64,000 bases of DNA from Pseudomonas serboccidentalis (GCF_028830055.1 NZ_CP101655.1:4893857-4957856), one strand, 5' to 3'. Shown: positions 1 through 8,480, numbered from the stretch's first letter. Notes: generated from the letters alone by a model not told the origin. Numbers and translations: made by a program.

Positions 1-693
1 AGTGATGTAGAAGCAGGCCATCAGTTGACCCAGCTGCACCAGCGAGCCGACACCGTAGGCACCGATGGTGAACGCCATCGCACCGAAGGCACCGATTGGC
101 GCGAGCTTCATGATCATGTTGATGATGTTGAACATCACGTGGGCGAAGCGATCGATGAAGTCGAGGATCGGACGGCCGTAGTCACCCAGGCGATGCAGGG
201 CGAAACCGAAGATCACCGAGAACATCAGCACTTGCAGGATGTCGCCAGTGGCGAACGCGCCGACGATGGTGGACGGGATCACGTTGAGCAGGAAGCCGAC
301 AACGCTCTGGTCAGCACCCTGGGCTACATAGGTGGCGACTTTCGAAGCGTCGAGGGTGCTGACGTCGATGTGCATGCCGTTGCCCGGCTGCACAATGTTG
401 ACCACGATCAGGCCCACCAGCAGGGCGATGGTCGATACGATTTCGAAGTACAGCAGTGCGTAACCGCCGGTCTTGCCGACCGACTTCATGCTTTGCATGC
501 CAGCGATACCGCTGACCACGGTGCAGAAGATGATCGGGGCGATGATCATTTTGATCAGCTTGATGAACCCGTCACCCAGTGGCTTTACCGCGACACCAAA
601 CTGCGGGTAGTAGTGACCAAGGGCAATACCGATGATGATCGCGACGATCACCTGGAAATACAGGGATTTGTACAGTGGCTGACGAGTCGTCAT
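1..693 (-). CDS. dctA: C4-dicarboxylate/proton symporter DctA (5' part, runs off left edge)
   Basis: The reverse strand reads from ATG at 693 without a stop to base 1, giving the first 231 residues of a dicarboxylate/amino acid:cation symporter. Inner-membrane uptake of succinate, fumarate and malate is the known role of this family. The start ([19 protein letters not shown]) leads directly into a first hydrophobic helix; the segment [20 protein letters not shown] with its following [11 protein letters not shown] is a family hallmark, and several more hydrophobic helices follow. A GAGGAA ribosome-binding site lies just upstream. The gene is incomplete only because the window ends. Its nearness to oprH-phoP-phoQ matches my recollection of the P. 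aeruginosa map. A glutamate/aspartate symporter (GltP) is the alternative, less likely from the N-terminal sequence. Confidence 0.9.
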   Translation of the reverse strand, partial: MTTRQPLYKSLYFQVIVAIIIGIALGHYYPQFGVAVKPLGDGFIKLIKMIIAPIIFCTVVSGIAGMQSMKSVGKTGGYALLYFEIVSTIALLVGLIVVNIVQPGNGMHIDVSTLDASKVATYVAQGADQSVVGFLLNVIPSTIVGAFATGDILQVLMFSVIFGFALHRLGDYGRPILDFIDRFAHVMFNIINMIMKLAPIGAFGAMAFTIGAYGVGSLVQLGQLMACFYIT

Positions 694-1044
694 TGCAAGT
701 TTCCTCAAGCGTCCTGCAGGCAACATCCATCTGTTGAGCGCAGAACCTGAATTGCGAACCCTCCTGCACTGGAGGGATTTGTTGTTCGAGCGGCGCCTTT
801 CCGGGCGGGATCAACGCACGCTTCTGTCGCTCTTATCGCAAACGCCGTGCCACTTTGGTGCAATTCGCTGCAAGCCTTTTGATATCAGGACTTACGGGCT
901 TTTCTGTGTCACTGTTCGGTGACTCAAGTGTGGCGGATTTCCGCCAACTCGGCGGATCTCGTCCTACAATTTGGCGGAAATCCGCCTTGTTGCCCTGTGC
1001 ACGCCCCGGCTACCATCCGGCGCCTGAGGAAGGATCTGCCGCTT
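694..1044. other. Divergent intergenic region between dctA and AraC-type regulator
   Basis: This 351-bp stretch separates divergently transcribed genes and must hold both promoters. No convincing coding sequence is seen. Its notable content is a pair of GC-rich palindromes described separately (931-986). Confidence 0.6.
931..986. promoter_or_regulatory. Paired palindromes, candidate operator upstream of AraC-type gene
   Basis: TGGCGGATTTCCGCCAA (931-947) and TTGGCGGAAATCCGCC (971-986) are reverse complements of each other, and each is itself nearly palindromic (GGCGGA-TT-TCCGCC). A further GGCGGAT half lies at 951-957 between them. The centres are about 40 bp apart. They lie 58 to 114 bp before the regulator start. 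Such an arrangement fits autoregulation or cooperative binding by a dimeric regulator, but which protein binds is inference. Confidence 0.5.
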
Positions 1045-2043
1045 ATGCGCGAACGTACCATCGCCAGTCATTTCGCCCGGGCCGCCCTCGGTGGCGCACG
1101 CCGTTCGGGGTTCGATTATTTGCCGCTGCTGCAACAGCTGGGCATCAGCCCCGAGTTGCTGAATGAGCCGCGCGCGCGCATCGCCCCGGAGCAATTCACC
1201 CAACTGCTGCAGAGCCTGTGGCTGGCCCTGGACGACGAATACCTGGGCTTTGGCAACGCTCCGAGCAAACCCGGTAGCTTCGCGATGATGTGCCATGCCC
1301 TGATTCACTGCCGTAACCTGGAGAAGGCACTGCAACGCGGCTTATTGTTTTATAGCCTATTCCCCGAGGCCCCGCGCCTGAGCCTGCACCGCGAAGACGA
1401 ATGGGTGCGCCTGAGCCTCGATGACTCGCAGTTATGGGACCCGGATCACTTTCTCAGCGAGAGCCTGCTGGTGATCTGGCATCGCCTCGGCAGCTGGCTG
1501 ATCGGCCAGCGCATTCGTCTGGAACAGGCCACGTTCAGCTATCCGAAACCGGCGCATGGCGCCGAGTACGATCTGCTGTTCCCCTGCCCGCTGGTGTTTT
1601 CAGCCGATCAAAGCAGCCTGCTGTTCCACAGCCGCTATCTACACATGCCGCTGTTACAGGACGAACGCACCCTCAAGCACTTTCTCGAACGCTCCCCCGC
1701 CGACCTGCTGTCGCGCCCGGACGACGGCGACAGCCTCAGCAGTCGCCTGCGCCGCTTGCTCAGCCGCGACAGCGCGCACTGGCCGGACCTGGAAGCGGTG
1801 GCCGCGCAGCTGCACATCAGCCCGCAAACCCTGCGTCGGCATTTGCGCGAGGAAGGCACCAGTTTTCAGGAATTGAAGGATCAGTTGCGGCGGGATATCG
1901 CCATTTACCACTTGGGCCGGGCGGATCTGTCGTTGCAACAGATCGCCGAGCAACTGGGGTTTTCCGAGCCGTCGGCGTTTCACCGGGCGTTCAAGAAGTG
2001 GACCGGGCTGACGCCGGGGGCTTATCGGGCGCAGGAGCAGTGA
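1045..2043 (+). CDS. AraC family transcriptional regulator (Arabinose_bd-type N-terminal domain)
   Basis: A 332-residue regulator. Residues about 20-210 resemble the N-terminal ligand-sensing domain found in OruR/ArgR-type AraC proteins, with the usual LGFGNAPSKPGSFAMM-type segment. The last 100 residues hold two helix-turn-helix motifs: VAAQLHISPQTLRRHLREEG and the signature LGFSEPSAFHRAFKKWTGLTP. I chose ATG 1045 rather than the upstream ATG at 919 because GAGGAAGGA precedes it by about a dozen bases and because the 42 extra residues are low-quality sequence that overlaps the palindromic candidate operator. The target genes cannot be told from the sequence; the divergent dctA is one candidate. 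Gene ends just before a REP-like pair. Confidence 0.85.
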   Translation: MRERTIASHFARAALGGARRSGFDYLPLLQQLGISPELLNEPRARIAPEQFTQLLQSLWLALDDEYLGFGNAPSKPGSFAMMCHALIHCRNLEKALQRGLLFYSLFPEAPRLSLHREDEWVRLSLDDSQLWDPDHFLSESLLVIWHRLGSWLIGQRIRLEQATFSYPKPAHGAEYDLLFPCPLVFSADQSSLLFHSRYLHMPLLQDERTLKHFLERSPADLLSRPDDGDSLSSRLRRLLSRDSAHWPDLEAVAAQLHISPQTLRRHLREEGTSFQELKDQLRRDIAIYHLGRADLSLQQIAEQLGFSEPSAFHRAFKKWTGLTPGAYRAQEQ

Positions 2044-2070
2044 CACCCCGCAGTGAACCGACTGGCGCCT

Positions 2071-2133
2071 TCGCGAGCAGGCTCACTCCGACATTTGAAA
2101 TGCATTCCCCTGTAGGAGTGAGCCTGCTCGCGA
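2071..2133. repeat. REP-like inverted pair, family GAGTGAGCCTGCTCGCGA
   Basis: Two inverted copies of a 20-odd-bp unit (TAGGAGTGAGCCTGCTCGCGA and its complement, with one change in the left copy) flank a short loop between the convergent AraC and phoQ genes. Same family as the pairs at 6781, 55573 and 59277. Confidence 0.85.
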
Positions 2134-2154
2134 TGACGTCAGAACGGCCAACAC

Positions 2155-3501
2155 CTAAGCCGCCGGAAAATGAATCCTGAACGCCGCCCCGCCCATCGGC
2201 GAATCACCCAGCATCAACTTGGCGTTGTAGCTTTCGATGATGTCCTTGACCACTGCCAACCCGATCCCCTGCCCCGGATGCTGGCGGTCGAGGCGTTCAC
2301 CGCGCTCGAGGATGCGCGCCCGCTGATTCGGCGGTACGCCGGGGCCGTCGTCTTCGATGCACAGTTCGATGCCGGCCAGGCTCTCGCGCACGCTGATGCG
2401 CACTTCGCCCAGGCACAGGCGATAGGCGTTCTCCAACAGGTTGCCCATCATCTCCAGCAGCGCGCCCTGCTCGATCGGCACGCAGCAATGCTCCGGCAGA
2501 TCGAAGGCCACCCGCACGTGTTTGTCGCGGTAGACCTTGTCCAGCGTGTCGCACAGGCTTTTGAGCACGGGTTGCAGGCGCACCTGATGGCGTACCAGAC
2601 CGCTTTTGCGCAGGCTGGCCCGTTGCAGTTGATAGCTGATCTGCTGGCTCATGCGCTCGATCTGGGTTTGCAGCACCCAGGCCTGATCACGATCCTCGGG
2701 GCGCTGGGCCATGTCTTCACTGACCCCCTGCAACACCGCCAGCGGAGTTTTCAGGCTGTGCGCCAGGTCATCGAGGGAATCACGGTAACGGCTGCGCTGC
2801 TGGCGCTCGCTGTGCAGCAAACGGTTGAGCGAGCCGGTCAGGCGCAGCAGTTCGCGCGGGTGCTGTTCGGTGAGACTTTCGCGGGTGCCGCTTTCGATTT
2901 CGTCGAGTTCCTGACTGAGGCGGCGCAGCGCCTTGAGGCCCCAGGTCAAGCCGATCCACAGCAACGCCAGCAACACCAGCAATGCGGCGCCGAAGCCCAG
3001 ATAGAGATTCTCGCGCAGGCCTTCGAGGGTGTTTTCGTATTCACGCACCGGTTGCAGGGCGACGATACTGAAGGCGGCACTTTTACCGCCGAGCAGTTTG
3101 ACTTCGACGTCGTAGACGAAGAACTCCTGGCCGTTGCTCTCGCGGATCCGCGCGAACTCGTTACCCAGCCCGTCGTAGCGCGGCGTGTAGTTGATCTGCT
3201 CTTCCTGCGTGCCTTTGGAGCGCCAGACCAGTTTGCCGTCGCGGTCGTAGATGTAGCCGAGCAAGCGGTTGTCGGTGAGGTTGAAACGCTCATCCGGCAA
3301 CTGCGTCGGCATCACCAGATGGCCGCTGTCGATGCGTGCCGCCGAGATCAGCGTGGTGACATCCGAGGCCAGGCGCTGCTCGATCGAGTCCTGCAACGCC
3401 AGGCTGAACGCGCCCTGCATGGCTGGCAGCAAGCCGAGCATGAACAACACCGCCAACGTGGTGGCGGCGAGCATCAAGCGAACGCGAAGAGAACGAATCA
3501 A
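2155..3501 (-). CDS. phoQ: Sensor histidine kinase PhoQ
   Basis: A 448-residue membrane kinase that in this family senses low Mg2+, cationic peptides and membrane damage, and phosphorylates PhoP. TM1 is about residues 8-30, an acidic PhoQ-type periplasmic sensor domain follows, TM2 is about 166-186, then HAMP. The phosphoacceptor is H248 in LDDLAHSLKTPLAVL; the ATP-binding N box (NLLENAYRLC), G1 (EDDGPGVP) and G2 (GQGIGLAVV) are present near the C-terminus. The start is a TTG at 3501 that overlaps the phoP stop codon (TTGA), implying translational coupling; the reading from there begins MIRSLRVRLML as in other Pseudomonas PhoQ proteins. Operon order oprH-phoP-phoQ supports the name. Confidence 0.93.
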   Translation of the reverse strand: MIRSLRVRLMLAATTLAVLFMLGLLPAMQGAFSLALQDSIEQRLASDVTTLISAARIDSGHLVMPTQLPDERFNLTDNRLLGYIYDRDGKLVWRSKGTQEEQINYTPRYDGLGNEFARIRESNGQEFFVYDVEVKLLGGKSAAFSIVALQPVREYENTLEGLRENLYLGFGAALLVLLALLWIGLTWGLKALRRLSQELDEIESGTRESLTEQHPRELLRLTGSLNRLLHSERQQRSRYRDSLDDLAHSLKTPLAVLQGVSEDMAQRPEDRDQAWVLQTQIERMSQQISYQLQRASLRKSGLVRHQVRLQPVLKSLCDTLDKVYRDKHVRVAFDLPEHCCVPIEQGALLEMMGNLLENAYRLCLGEVRISVRESLAGIELCIEDDGPGVPPNQRARILERGERLDRQHPGQGIGLAVVKDIIESYNAKLMLGDSPMGGAAFRIHFPAA

Positions 3502-4175
3502 GTGCAGCGCTCATTGAACAGGTAGCCGAGACCGCGCACGGTGTCGATCGGCTTGAACCCGCCCGGGCCTTCGAGCTTGCGGCGCAGGCGGCCGACCAGC
3601 ACTTCGATCACGTTCGGATCGCGCTCGTCGTCGTCCGGGTAGAGCTGCTCCATCAGGCGATCCTTGGGCACCACTTGCTGATGGTGGCGCATCAGGTATT
3701 CGAGGATGCGGTATTCGTAGGCGGTCAGCGCCAACGGTTCTTCATCCAGCGACGCCTGTTTGCGATTGAGGTCCAGCAGCAACGGCCCGGCGACGATGGT
3801 CGACTGAGTGAAGCCGCTGGAGCGGCGCAGCAAGGCGTTGAGCCGCGCATCGAGTTCTTCGAACTGGAACGGCTTGACCAAGTAGTCGTCGGCACCGGCA
3901 GCGAGGCCTTCGACCTTGTCCTGCCAGTTGCCGCGCGCGGTGAGGATCAGGATAGGAAACGTCTTGCCGTTCGAACGCAACTGGCGGATCAGGTCCAACC
4001 CCCCCATACCGGGCAGGCCGAGGTCGATCACCGCCAGATCGAAGTTGAACTGTCCGGTCTGGTACAGCGCCTCTTCGGCATTGGCCACGGACTCGACCAC
4101 GTGACCGCTCTCCGTCAGGCGGGTTTGCAGGTGATGGCGCAACAGCGCTTCATCTTCGACGACCAACAGTTTCAT
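3498..4175 (-). CDS. phoP: Response regulator PhoP (OmpR family)
   Basis: A 225-residue response regulator. The receiver domain shows the acidic pocket at E7/D8, phosphoacceptor D51 (LAVIDLGLPG), T79 and K101 (DDYLVKPF). The C-terminal winged helix is of the OmpR type (ALTAYEYRILEYLM ... NVIEVLVGRLRRKL ... TVRGLGYLF). It acts in the cytoplasm as the DNA-binding partner of PhoQ and controls oprH, itself and lipid A/Mg2+ genes in Pseudomonas. It starts with a clear AGGAG site and ends overlapping phoQ. A REP-like pair sits in the 149-bp gap between it and oprH. The array of direct repeats upstream of oprH (4976-5025) is the probable binding site for this protein. Confidence 0.95.
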   Translation of the reverse strand: MKLLVVEDEALLRHHLQTRLTESGHVVESVANAEEALYQTGQFNFDLAVIDLGLPGMGGLDLIRQLRSNGKTFPILILTARGNWQDKVEGLAAGADDYLVKPFQFEELDARLNALLRRSSGFTQSTIVAGPLLLDLNRKQASLDEEPLALTAYEYRILEYLMRHHQQVVPKDRLMEQLYPDDDERDPNVIEVLVGRLRRKLEGPGGFKPIDTVRGLGYLFNERCT

Positions 4176-4212
4176 GACCTTCTCCTAATCACTTGAAATC
4201 TCCACAACCACC

Positions 4213-4302
4213 TGTGGGAGCGAGCTTGCTCGCGAAGGCGGTTATTCAGTCAACGATAATGTTGAATGAAACATCGCTTTCGCGAGCAAGCTCGCTCCCA
4301 CA
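4213..4302. repeat. REP-like inverted pair, family GGGAGCGAGCTTGCTCGCGA
   Basis: TGTGGGAGCGAGCTTGCTCGCGA at 4213-4235 is repeated in inverted orientation at 4280-4302, ending in CCCACA. It lies inside the oprH-phoP-phoQ operon, between oprH and phoP, where the hairpin could shape differential expression of the porin and regulator parts of the mRNA (inference). Confidence 0.85.
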
Positions 4303-4324
4303 GGGTTTCAAGGCGATTCGCTCC

Positions 4325-4930
4325 TTAGAAATTGTAGTTGGCCGACAGGTAAGTCTGCGCGCTGCTGGTCAAGTCCAGCGAGCCTTGCTTGCTGCCGCCG
4401 CTCTCTTTCATTTCAGTGCTGGCGTTGCTCATCAGGTAACGGTAACCGAGTTCGACCGAAACGTTTTGCGCCACTTGCTGCAACACACCGAACTGACCGC
4501 CCACGGCGTAACCGATGTCGCTGTCACGGCTGTAGCCTGGCGAATCCTGGGTCAGCTTGGTCAAACCCGCCGTCGCGCCACCGAACAGCTTGGTGCTGCC
4601 GCCCACTGGATAGAACAGATCGTAGCTGCCCAGCAGGTTTTCCTGGCGCAGTTTAATGCCATTGTGCGAACCGGACACGTTGTCGTAAGTGGCGTAGTAG
4701 CGACCTTGCGAGTTTTGCTGGCCGAGACGCACGCCGTAAGTGTTGTTGCCATCGATCGCGCCGCTGGCGTCCGGGTGGCCGAGGTTGTCGTTCAGCGCGT
4801 GGGACTTTTTGACCTTGTCACTGGTCTGACCGAACGTCAGGCCGGCGAAGTTAGTGGTGTCATCGGCATGCGCCGCAAGGCTGGAGCCCAACAAGGTAAA
4901 AGCCAGCAGCAGTTTGTTTAGATGATTCAT
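4325..4930 (-). CDS. oprH: Outer membrane protein OprH (PhoP-regulated)
   Basis: A 201-residue beta-barrel precursor with a signal peptide (MNHLNKLLLAFTLLGSSLAAHA, cleaved about residue 22). The mature part has the OprH pattern: NFAGLTFGQTSDKVKKS near the start, GVRLGQQNSQGRYYATY, LRQENLLGSYDLFYPVGG, KLFGGATAGL, RDSDIGYA, and LGYRYLMSNASTEM, ending in an aromatic residue (ANYNF) as expected for BAM-dependent outer membrane proteins. In P. aeruginosa this small porin-like protein stabilises lipopolysaccharide when Mg2+ is scarce. First gene of the oprH-phoP-phoQ operon. GAGGAAAC is a good ribosome-binding site. A five-fold repeat of PhoP-box-like hexamers lies 46 bp and more upstream. Confidence 0.93.
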   Translation of the reverse strand: MNHLNKLLLAFTLLGSSLAAHADDTTNFAGLTFGQTSDKVKKSHALNDNLGHPDASGAIDGNNTYGVRLGQQNSQGRYYATYDNVSGSHNGIKLRQENLLGSYDLFYPVGGSTKLFGGATAGLTKLTQDSPGYSRDSDIGYAVGGQFGVLQQVAQNVSVELGYRYLMSNASTEMKESGGSKQGSLDLTSSAQTYLSANYNF

Positions 4931-4975
4931 CGAGTTTCCTCTTTCACAGTGCTGTTTGGGTATGGCGCAAGGTTA

Positions 4976-5025
4976 CTGACCTGCCCCTGTACCTCCCCTG
5001 AACGCTCTCTGAACCTGCGCTGAAT
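4976..5025 (-). promoter_or_regulatory. Array of five PhoP-box-like hexamers upstream of oprH
   Basis: On the minus strand the hexamers ATTCAG, GTTCAG, GTTCAG, GTACAG, GGTCAG follow each other with starts exactly 11 bp apart (plus-strand positions 5020-5025, 5009-5014, 4998-5003, 4987-4992, 4976-4981). Direct hexamers separated by five bases are the known layout of PhoP boxes; the middle two are perfect copies. The region lies between divergent oprH and the hydrolase gene at 5073, so it could affect both. Confidence 0.75.
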
Positions 5026-5072
5026 CAAATCGGCTAGGCTGTCCTGACCACTTTTCGATAAGGAGACCGACC

Positions 5073-5864
5073 ATGCGCCTGTTCCTCGCCCTCACCCTGC
5101 TCGCCGCCAGCAGTCTGGCCAACGCCGCGATCAAGACTCAGGAGATTCCCTACCAGAGCGCCGACGGTACAAAACTGATCGGCTACTACGCCTATGACGA
5201 CGCGATCAAGGGCAAGCGCCCGGGCGTGGTGGTGGTGCATGAATGGTGGGGCCTGAACGATTACGCCAAGCGCCGCGCCCGCGAACTCGCCGAGCTGGGT
5301 TACAGCGCACTGGCGATCGACATGTACGGCGAAGGCAAGAACACCGAGCACCCGAAAGATGCGATGGCGTTCATGCAGGCCGCGACCCAGGATGCCGCAG
5401 CGTCCAGCAAGCGCTTCGAGGCCGGGCTGAACCTGCTGAAAAAGCAGCCGCAGACCGACGTGAATAAAATCGCCGCCATCGGCTATTGCTTCGGCGGTGG
5501 CGTGGTGCTCAACGCGGCGCGTCAAGGCGAGCCACTGGCGGGCGTGGTGAGTTTCCACGGCGCACTGGCAACCACCACCCCGGCCACGCCCGGCAGTGTG
5601 AAGGCGAAAATACTGGTCGAGCACGGCGCACTGGACAGCATGGTCACCGCCGACAACGTCACCGCATTCAAGGCGGAAATGGACAAGGCTGGCGCCGACT
5701 ATAAGTTCGTCAGCCTCGACGGCGCCAAACACGGCTTCACCAATCCCGACGCTGATCGCTTGAGCCACGGCGATCACGGTGGCCCGGATATCGGTTACAA
5801 CAAAGCGGCCGATGAAAAATCGTGGGCGGACATGAAGGCGTTCTTCCAGAAGATCTTTGGCTGA
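5073..5864 (+). CDS. Dienelactone hydrolase family protein, secreted
   Basis: A 263-residue alpha/beta-hydrolase with an N-terminal signal peptide (MRLFLALTLLAASSLANA), so the enzyme should act in the periplasm. The nucleophile is the cysteine in IGYCFGGGVV (family motif G-x-C-x-G-G); the acid is probably the Asp in EHGALDSM and the histidine lies in DGAKHGFT. The HEWWGLN segment is typical of dienelactone hydrolase relatives. Members cleave lactone or ester bonds, but the substrate cannot be read from the sequence; the gene is not near any aromatic-degradation genes. AAGGAGACC is an ideal ribosome-binding site. It is divergent from oprH and followed by a REP-like pair. Confidence 0.85.
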   Translation: MRLFLALTLLAASSLANAAIKTQEIPYQSADGTKLIGYYAYDDAIKGKRPGVVVVHEWWGLNDYAKRRARELAELGYSALAIDMYGEGKNTEHPKDAMAFMQAATQDAAASSKRFEAGLNLLKKQPQTDVNKIAAIGYCFGGGVVLNAARQGEPLAGVVSFHGALATTTPATPGSVKAKILVEHGALDSMVTADNVTAFKAEMDKAGADYKFVSLDGAKHGFTNPDADRLSHGDHGGPDIGYNKAADEKSWADMKAFFQKIFG

Positions 5865-5877
5865 TCCACATCCACCC

Positions 5878-5956
5878 TGTAGGAGCTGCCGGAGGCTGCG
5901 ATCTTTTGATCTTGATCTTTAAACAGCAAAGATCGCAGCCTCCGGCAGCTCCTACA
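5878..5956. repeat. REP-like inverted pair, family GTAGGAGCTGCCGAAGGCTGCG
   Basis: TGTAGGAGCTGCCGGAGGCTGCGATC and its complement flank a short loop downstream of the hydrolase gene. Same family as the pairs at 9253, 21585, 29276 and 52674. Confidence 0.88.
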
Positions 5957-6018
5957 GGTTATGCATTACCGCCAGGTAAAGGATTTGGCTCTACCCAGCA
6001 TCCGCGCCAACCGGCAAA

Positions 6019-6753
6019 ATGCCCGCCATGAATTCCAGCCCGATCCTCCCCGCCTGCTGCACCCCGCTCGACGCCCACTGGCCGTTGCCGAACGTGTTGC
6101 CCGACACCGTCCTGCTGAGCACCCGCTTCGACCCGAAGCAACTGCTGGGCGATGACTTCCAGCGCAGTGCCATCGAGCCGCCGCCGAGCATTCAGCGTTC
6201 GGTGGCCAAGCGTCAGGCAGAGTTTCTCGCCGGGCGGATCTGCGCCCGGGCCGCGTTGCAGCAACTGGAAGGCTCAAGCGTGATCCCGGCGATTGGCGAA
6301 GACCGCGCGCCGGTGTGGCCGGCGCACATCTGCGGCTCGATCACCCACAGCACCGGGCGTGCGGCAGCGATTGTCGCCAATAAACAGCACTGGCGCGGCT
6401 TGGGCATGGACCTGGAAAACCTGCTCGACAGCGACCGCGCCGAACGTCTGGCCGGGGAGATCCTGACGCCGGCGGAACTACAGCGCATGGCCGCCGGTGC
6501 GCGCGAGCAACTGGGGTTTTGCGTAACGCTGACGTTTTCGGTGAAAGAAAGCCTGTTCAAGGCGCTGTACCCGATTGTGCAAAAGCGCTTCTACTTCGAA
6601 CACGCCGAGGTGCTGGAATGGACGGAACAGGGTCAGGTGCGCTTGCGCCTGCTGACCGATCTGTCCGCTGAATGGCGCCATGGCCGTGAGCTGGAGGCGC
6701 AGTTCGGGGTGCAGGAGGGGCAGTTGTTGAGTCTGGTGAACATTTCTGCCTGA
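6019..6753 (+). CDS. pcpS: 4'-phosphopantetheinyl transferase (PcpS/EntD type)
   Basis: A 244-residue EntD-like enzyme that transfers 4'-phosphopantetheine from CoA to a serine of carrier proteins. In Pseudomonas this single enzyme is thought to serve fatty acid synthesis as well as siderophore and other non-ribosomal synthetases. The key motifs are visible: CGSITHS (CoA contact), LGMDLE (Mg2+-binding D and E) and the signature FSVKESLFKALYP with the catalytic E and K. The length is normal for the EntD class. Two in-frame starts are possible (6019 and 6028); neither has a strong ribosome-binding site. It stands alone between REP-like pairs. Confidence 0.9.
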   Translation: MPAMNSSPILPACCTPLDAHWPLPNVLPDTVLLSTRFDPKQLLGDDFQRSAIEPPPSIQRSVAKRQAEFLAGRICARAALQQLEGSSVIPAIGEDRAPVWPAHICGSITHSTGRAAAIVANKQHWRGLGMDLENLLDSDRAERLAGEILTPAELQRMAAGAREQLGFCVTLTFSVKESLFKALYPIVQKRFYFEHAEVLEWTEQGQVRLRLLTDLSAEWRHGRELEAQFGVQEGQLLSLVNISA

Positions 6754-6780
6754 AGAGCTGCGATGCTGGCACCGGCCCTA

Positions 6781-6843
6781 TCGCGAGCAGGCTCACTCCT
6801 ACAAGGGAACGCATTCCAACTGTAGGAGTGAGCCTGCTCGCGA
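6781..6843. repeat. REP-like inverted pair, family GAGTGAGCCTGCTCGCGA
   Basis: TCGCGAGCAGGCTCACTCCTACA and its complement lie between the convergent pcpS and kinase genes, separated by a loop of about 17 bases. Confidence 0.87.
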
Positions 6844-6869
6844 TAAGGCCAGCCTGGCCAACATCGATA

Positions 6870-8480
6870 TCAACGTCGCTCCTGATTCCTCGGCCAACTC
6901 AAGCTGAAGCAAGCCCCACCCAGACTCTTGCTCTTGTTGATCAGCGCCCGGCCGTCATGCCAATGGATGATCCGCCGCACAATCGACAGGCCCAAACCAT
7001 GCCCGCCCGACGCCCGGGTGCGGCTGTCATCCAGGCGCAGAAACGGCGTAAAGATGCGCTCCCACGCCGACTCCGGCACACCCGGCCCGTCATCTTCGAC
7101 GTCGACCCGGCAGCGCAACTGCCCGACCTGATAACTCACCGTCACTTTCGAGCGCGCATGGCGCATCGCGTTGCTCACCAGGTTCTGCAACGCGCGGTGC
7201 AGGAAGCGCGGCTCGGCCTCGACCCAGGCGCCGTCGTTATCCGCCGCCGACAGGCATAACCCGCGCTGTACCGTGACCTCGGCGCGCAATGGCGCCAGCT
7301 CTTCGATCACCTGATTGACCAGCGCATCGAGGTCGATGCGTTGAAAGGTCAGCGCTGGCGAACCCTGTTCCAGCCGCGCGTAAGTGAGCATTTCATCGAC
7401 CAGCTTATCGAGGTCCTCGATGTCGTGGTCCATGCCCTCACGGTACTTTTCCAGCGCCTGCGGGGTGGTGGCCGAACCGATCATCTCCAGCCCGAAACGC
7501 AGACGCGCCACTGGCGTGCGCAATTCATGGGACACCGCCCGCACCAGTTCGCGCTGGATCGCCAGCAACTGTTGCAAGTGCTCGGCCATGCCGTTGAACG
7601 CCGCCGCCAGACGCCCGACCGAGTCGGCGCCCCGGGCCGGCACTCGGGTTTCCAGGCTGCCCTTGGCAATGCGCGTGGCCGCCGCTTCAAGGCCGCGCAA
7701 GCGTCGTTCGAGCTGACGCACCAGCAGATAAACGATCAGACCGATCAGGCTCAAGCCAAGGGCGGCGATCAGCACCAGCCATTGCGGCGGGTAGGGGTTC
7801 ATCTGATACAACGGGCCGATCTCCAGCACCCAAGGGGTGCCGACCATGCCGGCAAACACCCGGATCGAGTCGCCGCCCTTGCCCAGCGCCATCACCGTAT
7901 CGCCCTCGGACACACGACGGCTCTGGTCTTCGTCCATGTCGGCCTCGTTCACCGTGACCAGCCGCAAATCGAAACCGAAGCCCTTCTCTTCCTTTAACTG
8001 CGCCAGCCGCTTGGGCTGTTCGCCCACGGGGAAACGCACCAACTCATCGGCCAACAGGTAAATAGTCGCCCGCGCCAATTGCTCGCTGATCTGCTGCACG
8101 TCGCCAGTGAGCACCAGTTGCTCTTTATCGCTGACCATTTTGTAGACCCGCGCCGCATGCGGGCCGGTCTGCTCCACCAGCGCCTGACCATGCTGCACTC
8201 GGGTGCGCTGGGACAGATCCAGGCCGGTCTCGGAAAATTTCTTCAGCGCCAGCGGAATCCCCAACAGACGCTCCCACACCAGCAGCGCCCGATGACGCTC
8301 GGTTTCGTTCATCGGTTGCAGGTTGTCGGCCATCAGCGAGAACGTGCCGTGGGCCAGGCGCTCGCGGTATTGCTCGCTGCGCACCTGATTGAGCAGGTGC
8401 AATGCCAGTACGCCAAGCACCGCCACCAGAATCAGCGCCGCGCACATACCGCCGTAGATGCGCAGGAAGATCGAGTTCAC
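6870..8480 (-). CDS. Two-component sensor histidine kinase, RstB-like
   Basis: A 536-residue inner-membrane kinase. TM1 is residues 8-30, a periplasmic domain of about 200 residues follows, TM2 is about 236-254, then HAMP (255-307). The phosphoacceptor is H318 in VRAVSHELRTPVARL; the N box (LVSNAMRHA), G1 (EDDGPGVPES), and G2 (GHGLGLSIV) make a complete HATPase domain. It starts with GTG at 8480, sharing four bases with the stop of the regulator gene upstream, so the two are one operon. From my memory of the P. aeruginosa map, this pair sits next to nrdA there too, with no settled function; RstB-like is a family assignment only. Confidence 0.85.
   Translation of the reverse strand: MNSIFLRIYGGMCAALILVAVLGVLALHLLNQVRSEQYRERLAHGTFSLMADNLQPMNETERHRALLVWERLLGIPLALKKFSETGLDLSQRTRVQHGQALVEQTGPHAARVYKMVSDKEQLVLTGDVQQISEQLARATIYLLADELVRFPVGEQPKRLAQLKEEKGFGFDLRLVTVNEADMDEDQSRRVSEGDTVMALGKGGDSIRVFAGMVGTPWVLEIGPLYQMNPYPPQWLVLIAALGLSLIGLIVYLLVRQLERRLRGLEAAATRIAKGSLETRVPARGADSVGRLAAAFNGMAEHLQQLLAIQRELVRAVSHELRTPVARLRFGLEMIGSATTPQALEKYREGMDHDIEDLDKLVDEMLTYARLEQGSPALTFQRIDLDALVNQVIEELAPLRAEVTVQRGLCLSAADNDGAWVEAEPRFLHRALQNLVSNAMRHARSKVTVSYQVGQLRCRVDVEDDGPGVPESAWERIFTPFLRLDDSRTRASGGHGLGLSIVRRIIHWHDGRALINKSKSLGGACFSLSWPRNQERR

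Noticed and set aside
25..750. Plus-strand open frame of 241 codons
   Set aside because: It is antisense to the well-supported dctA gene, and its product is acidic and His/Asp-rich as expected for a shadow of GC-rich coding DNA.
2170..3525. Plus-strand open frame of 451 codons opposite phoQ
   Set aside because: Antisense shadow of phoQ; the phoQ product has every kinase motif and this frame none.
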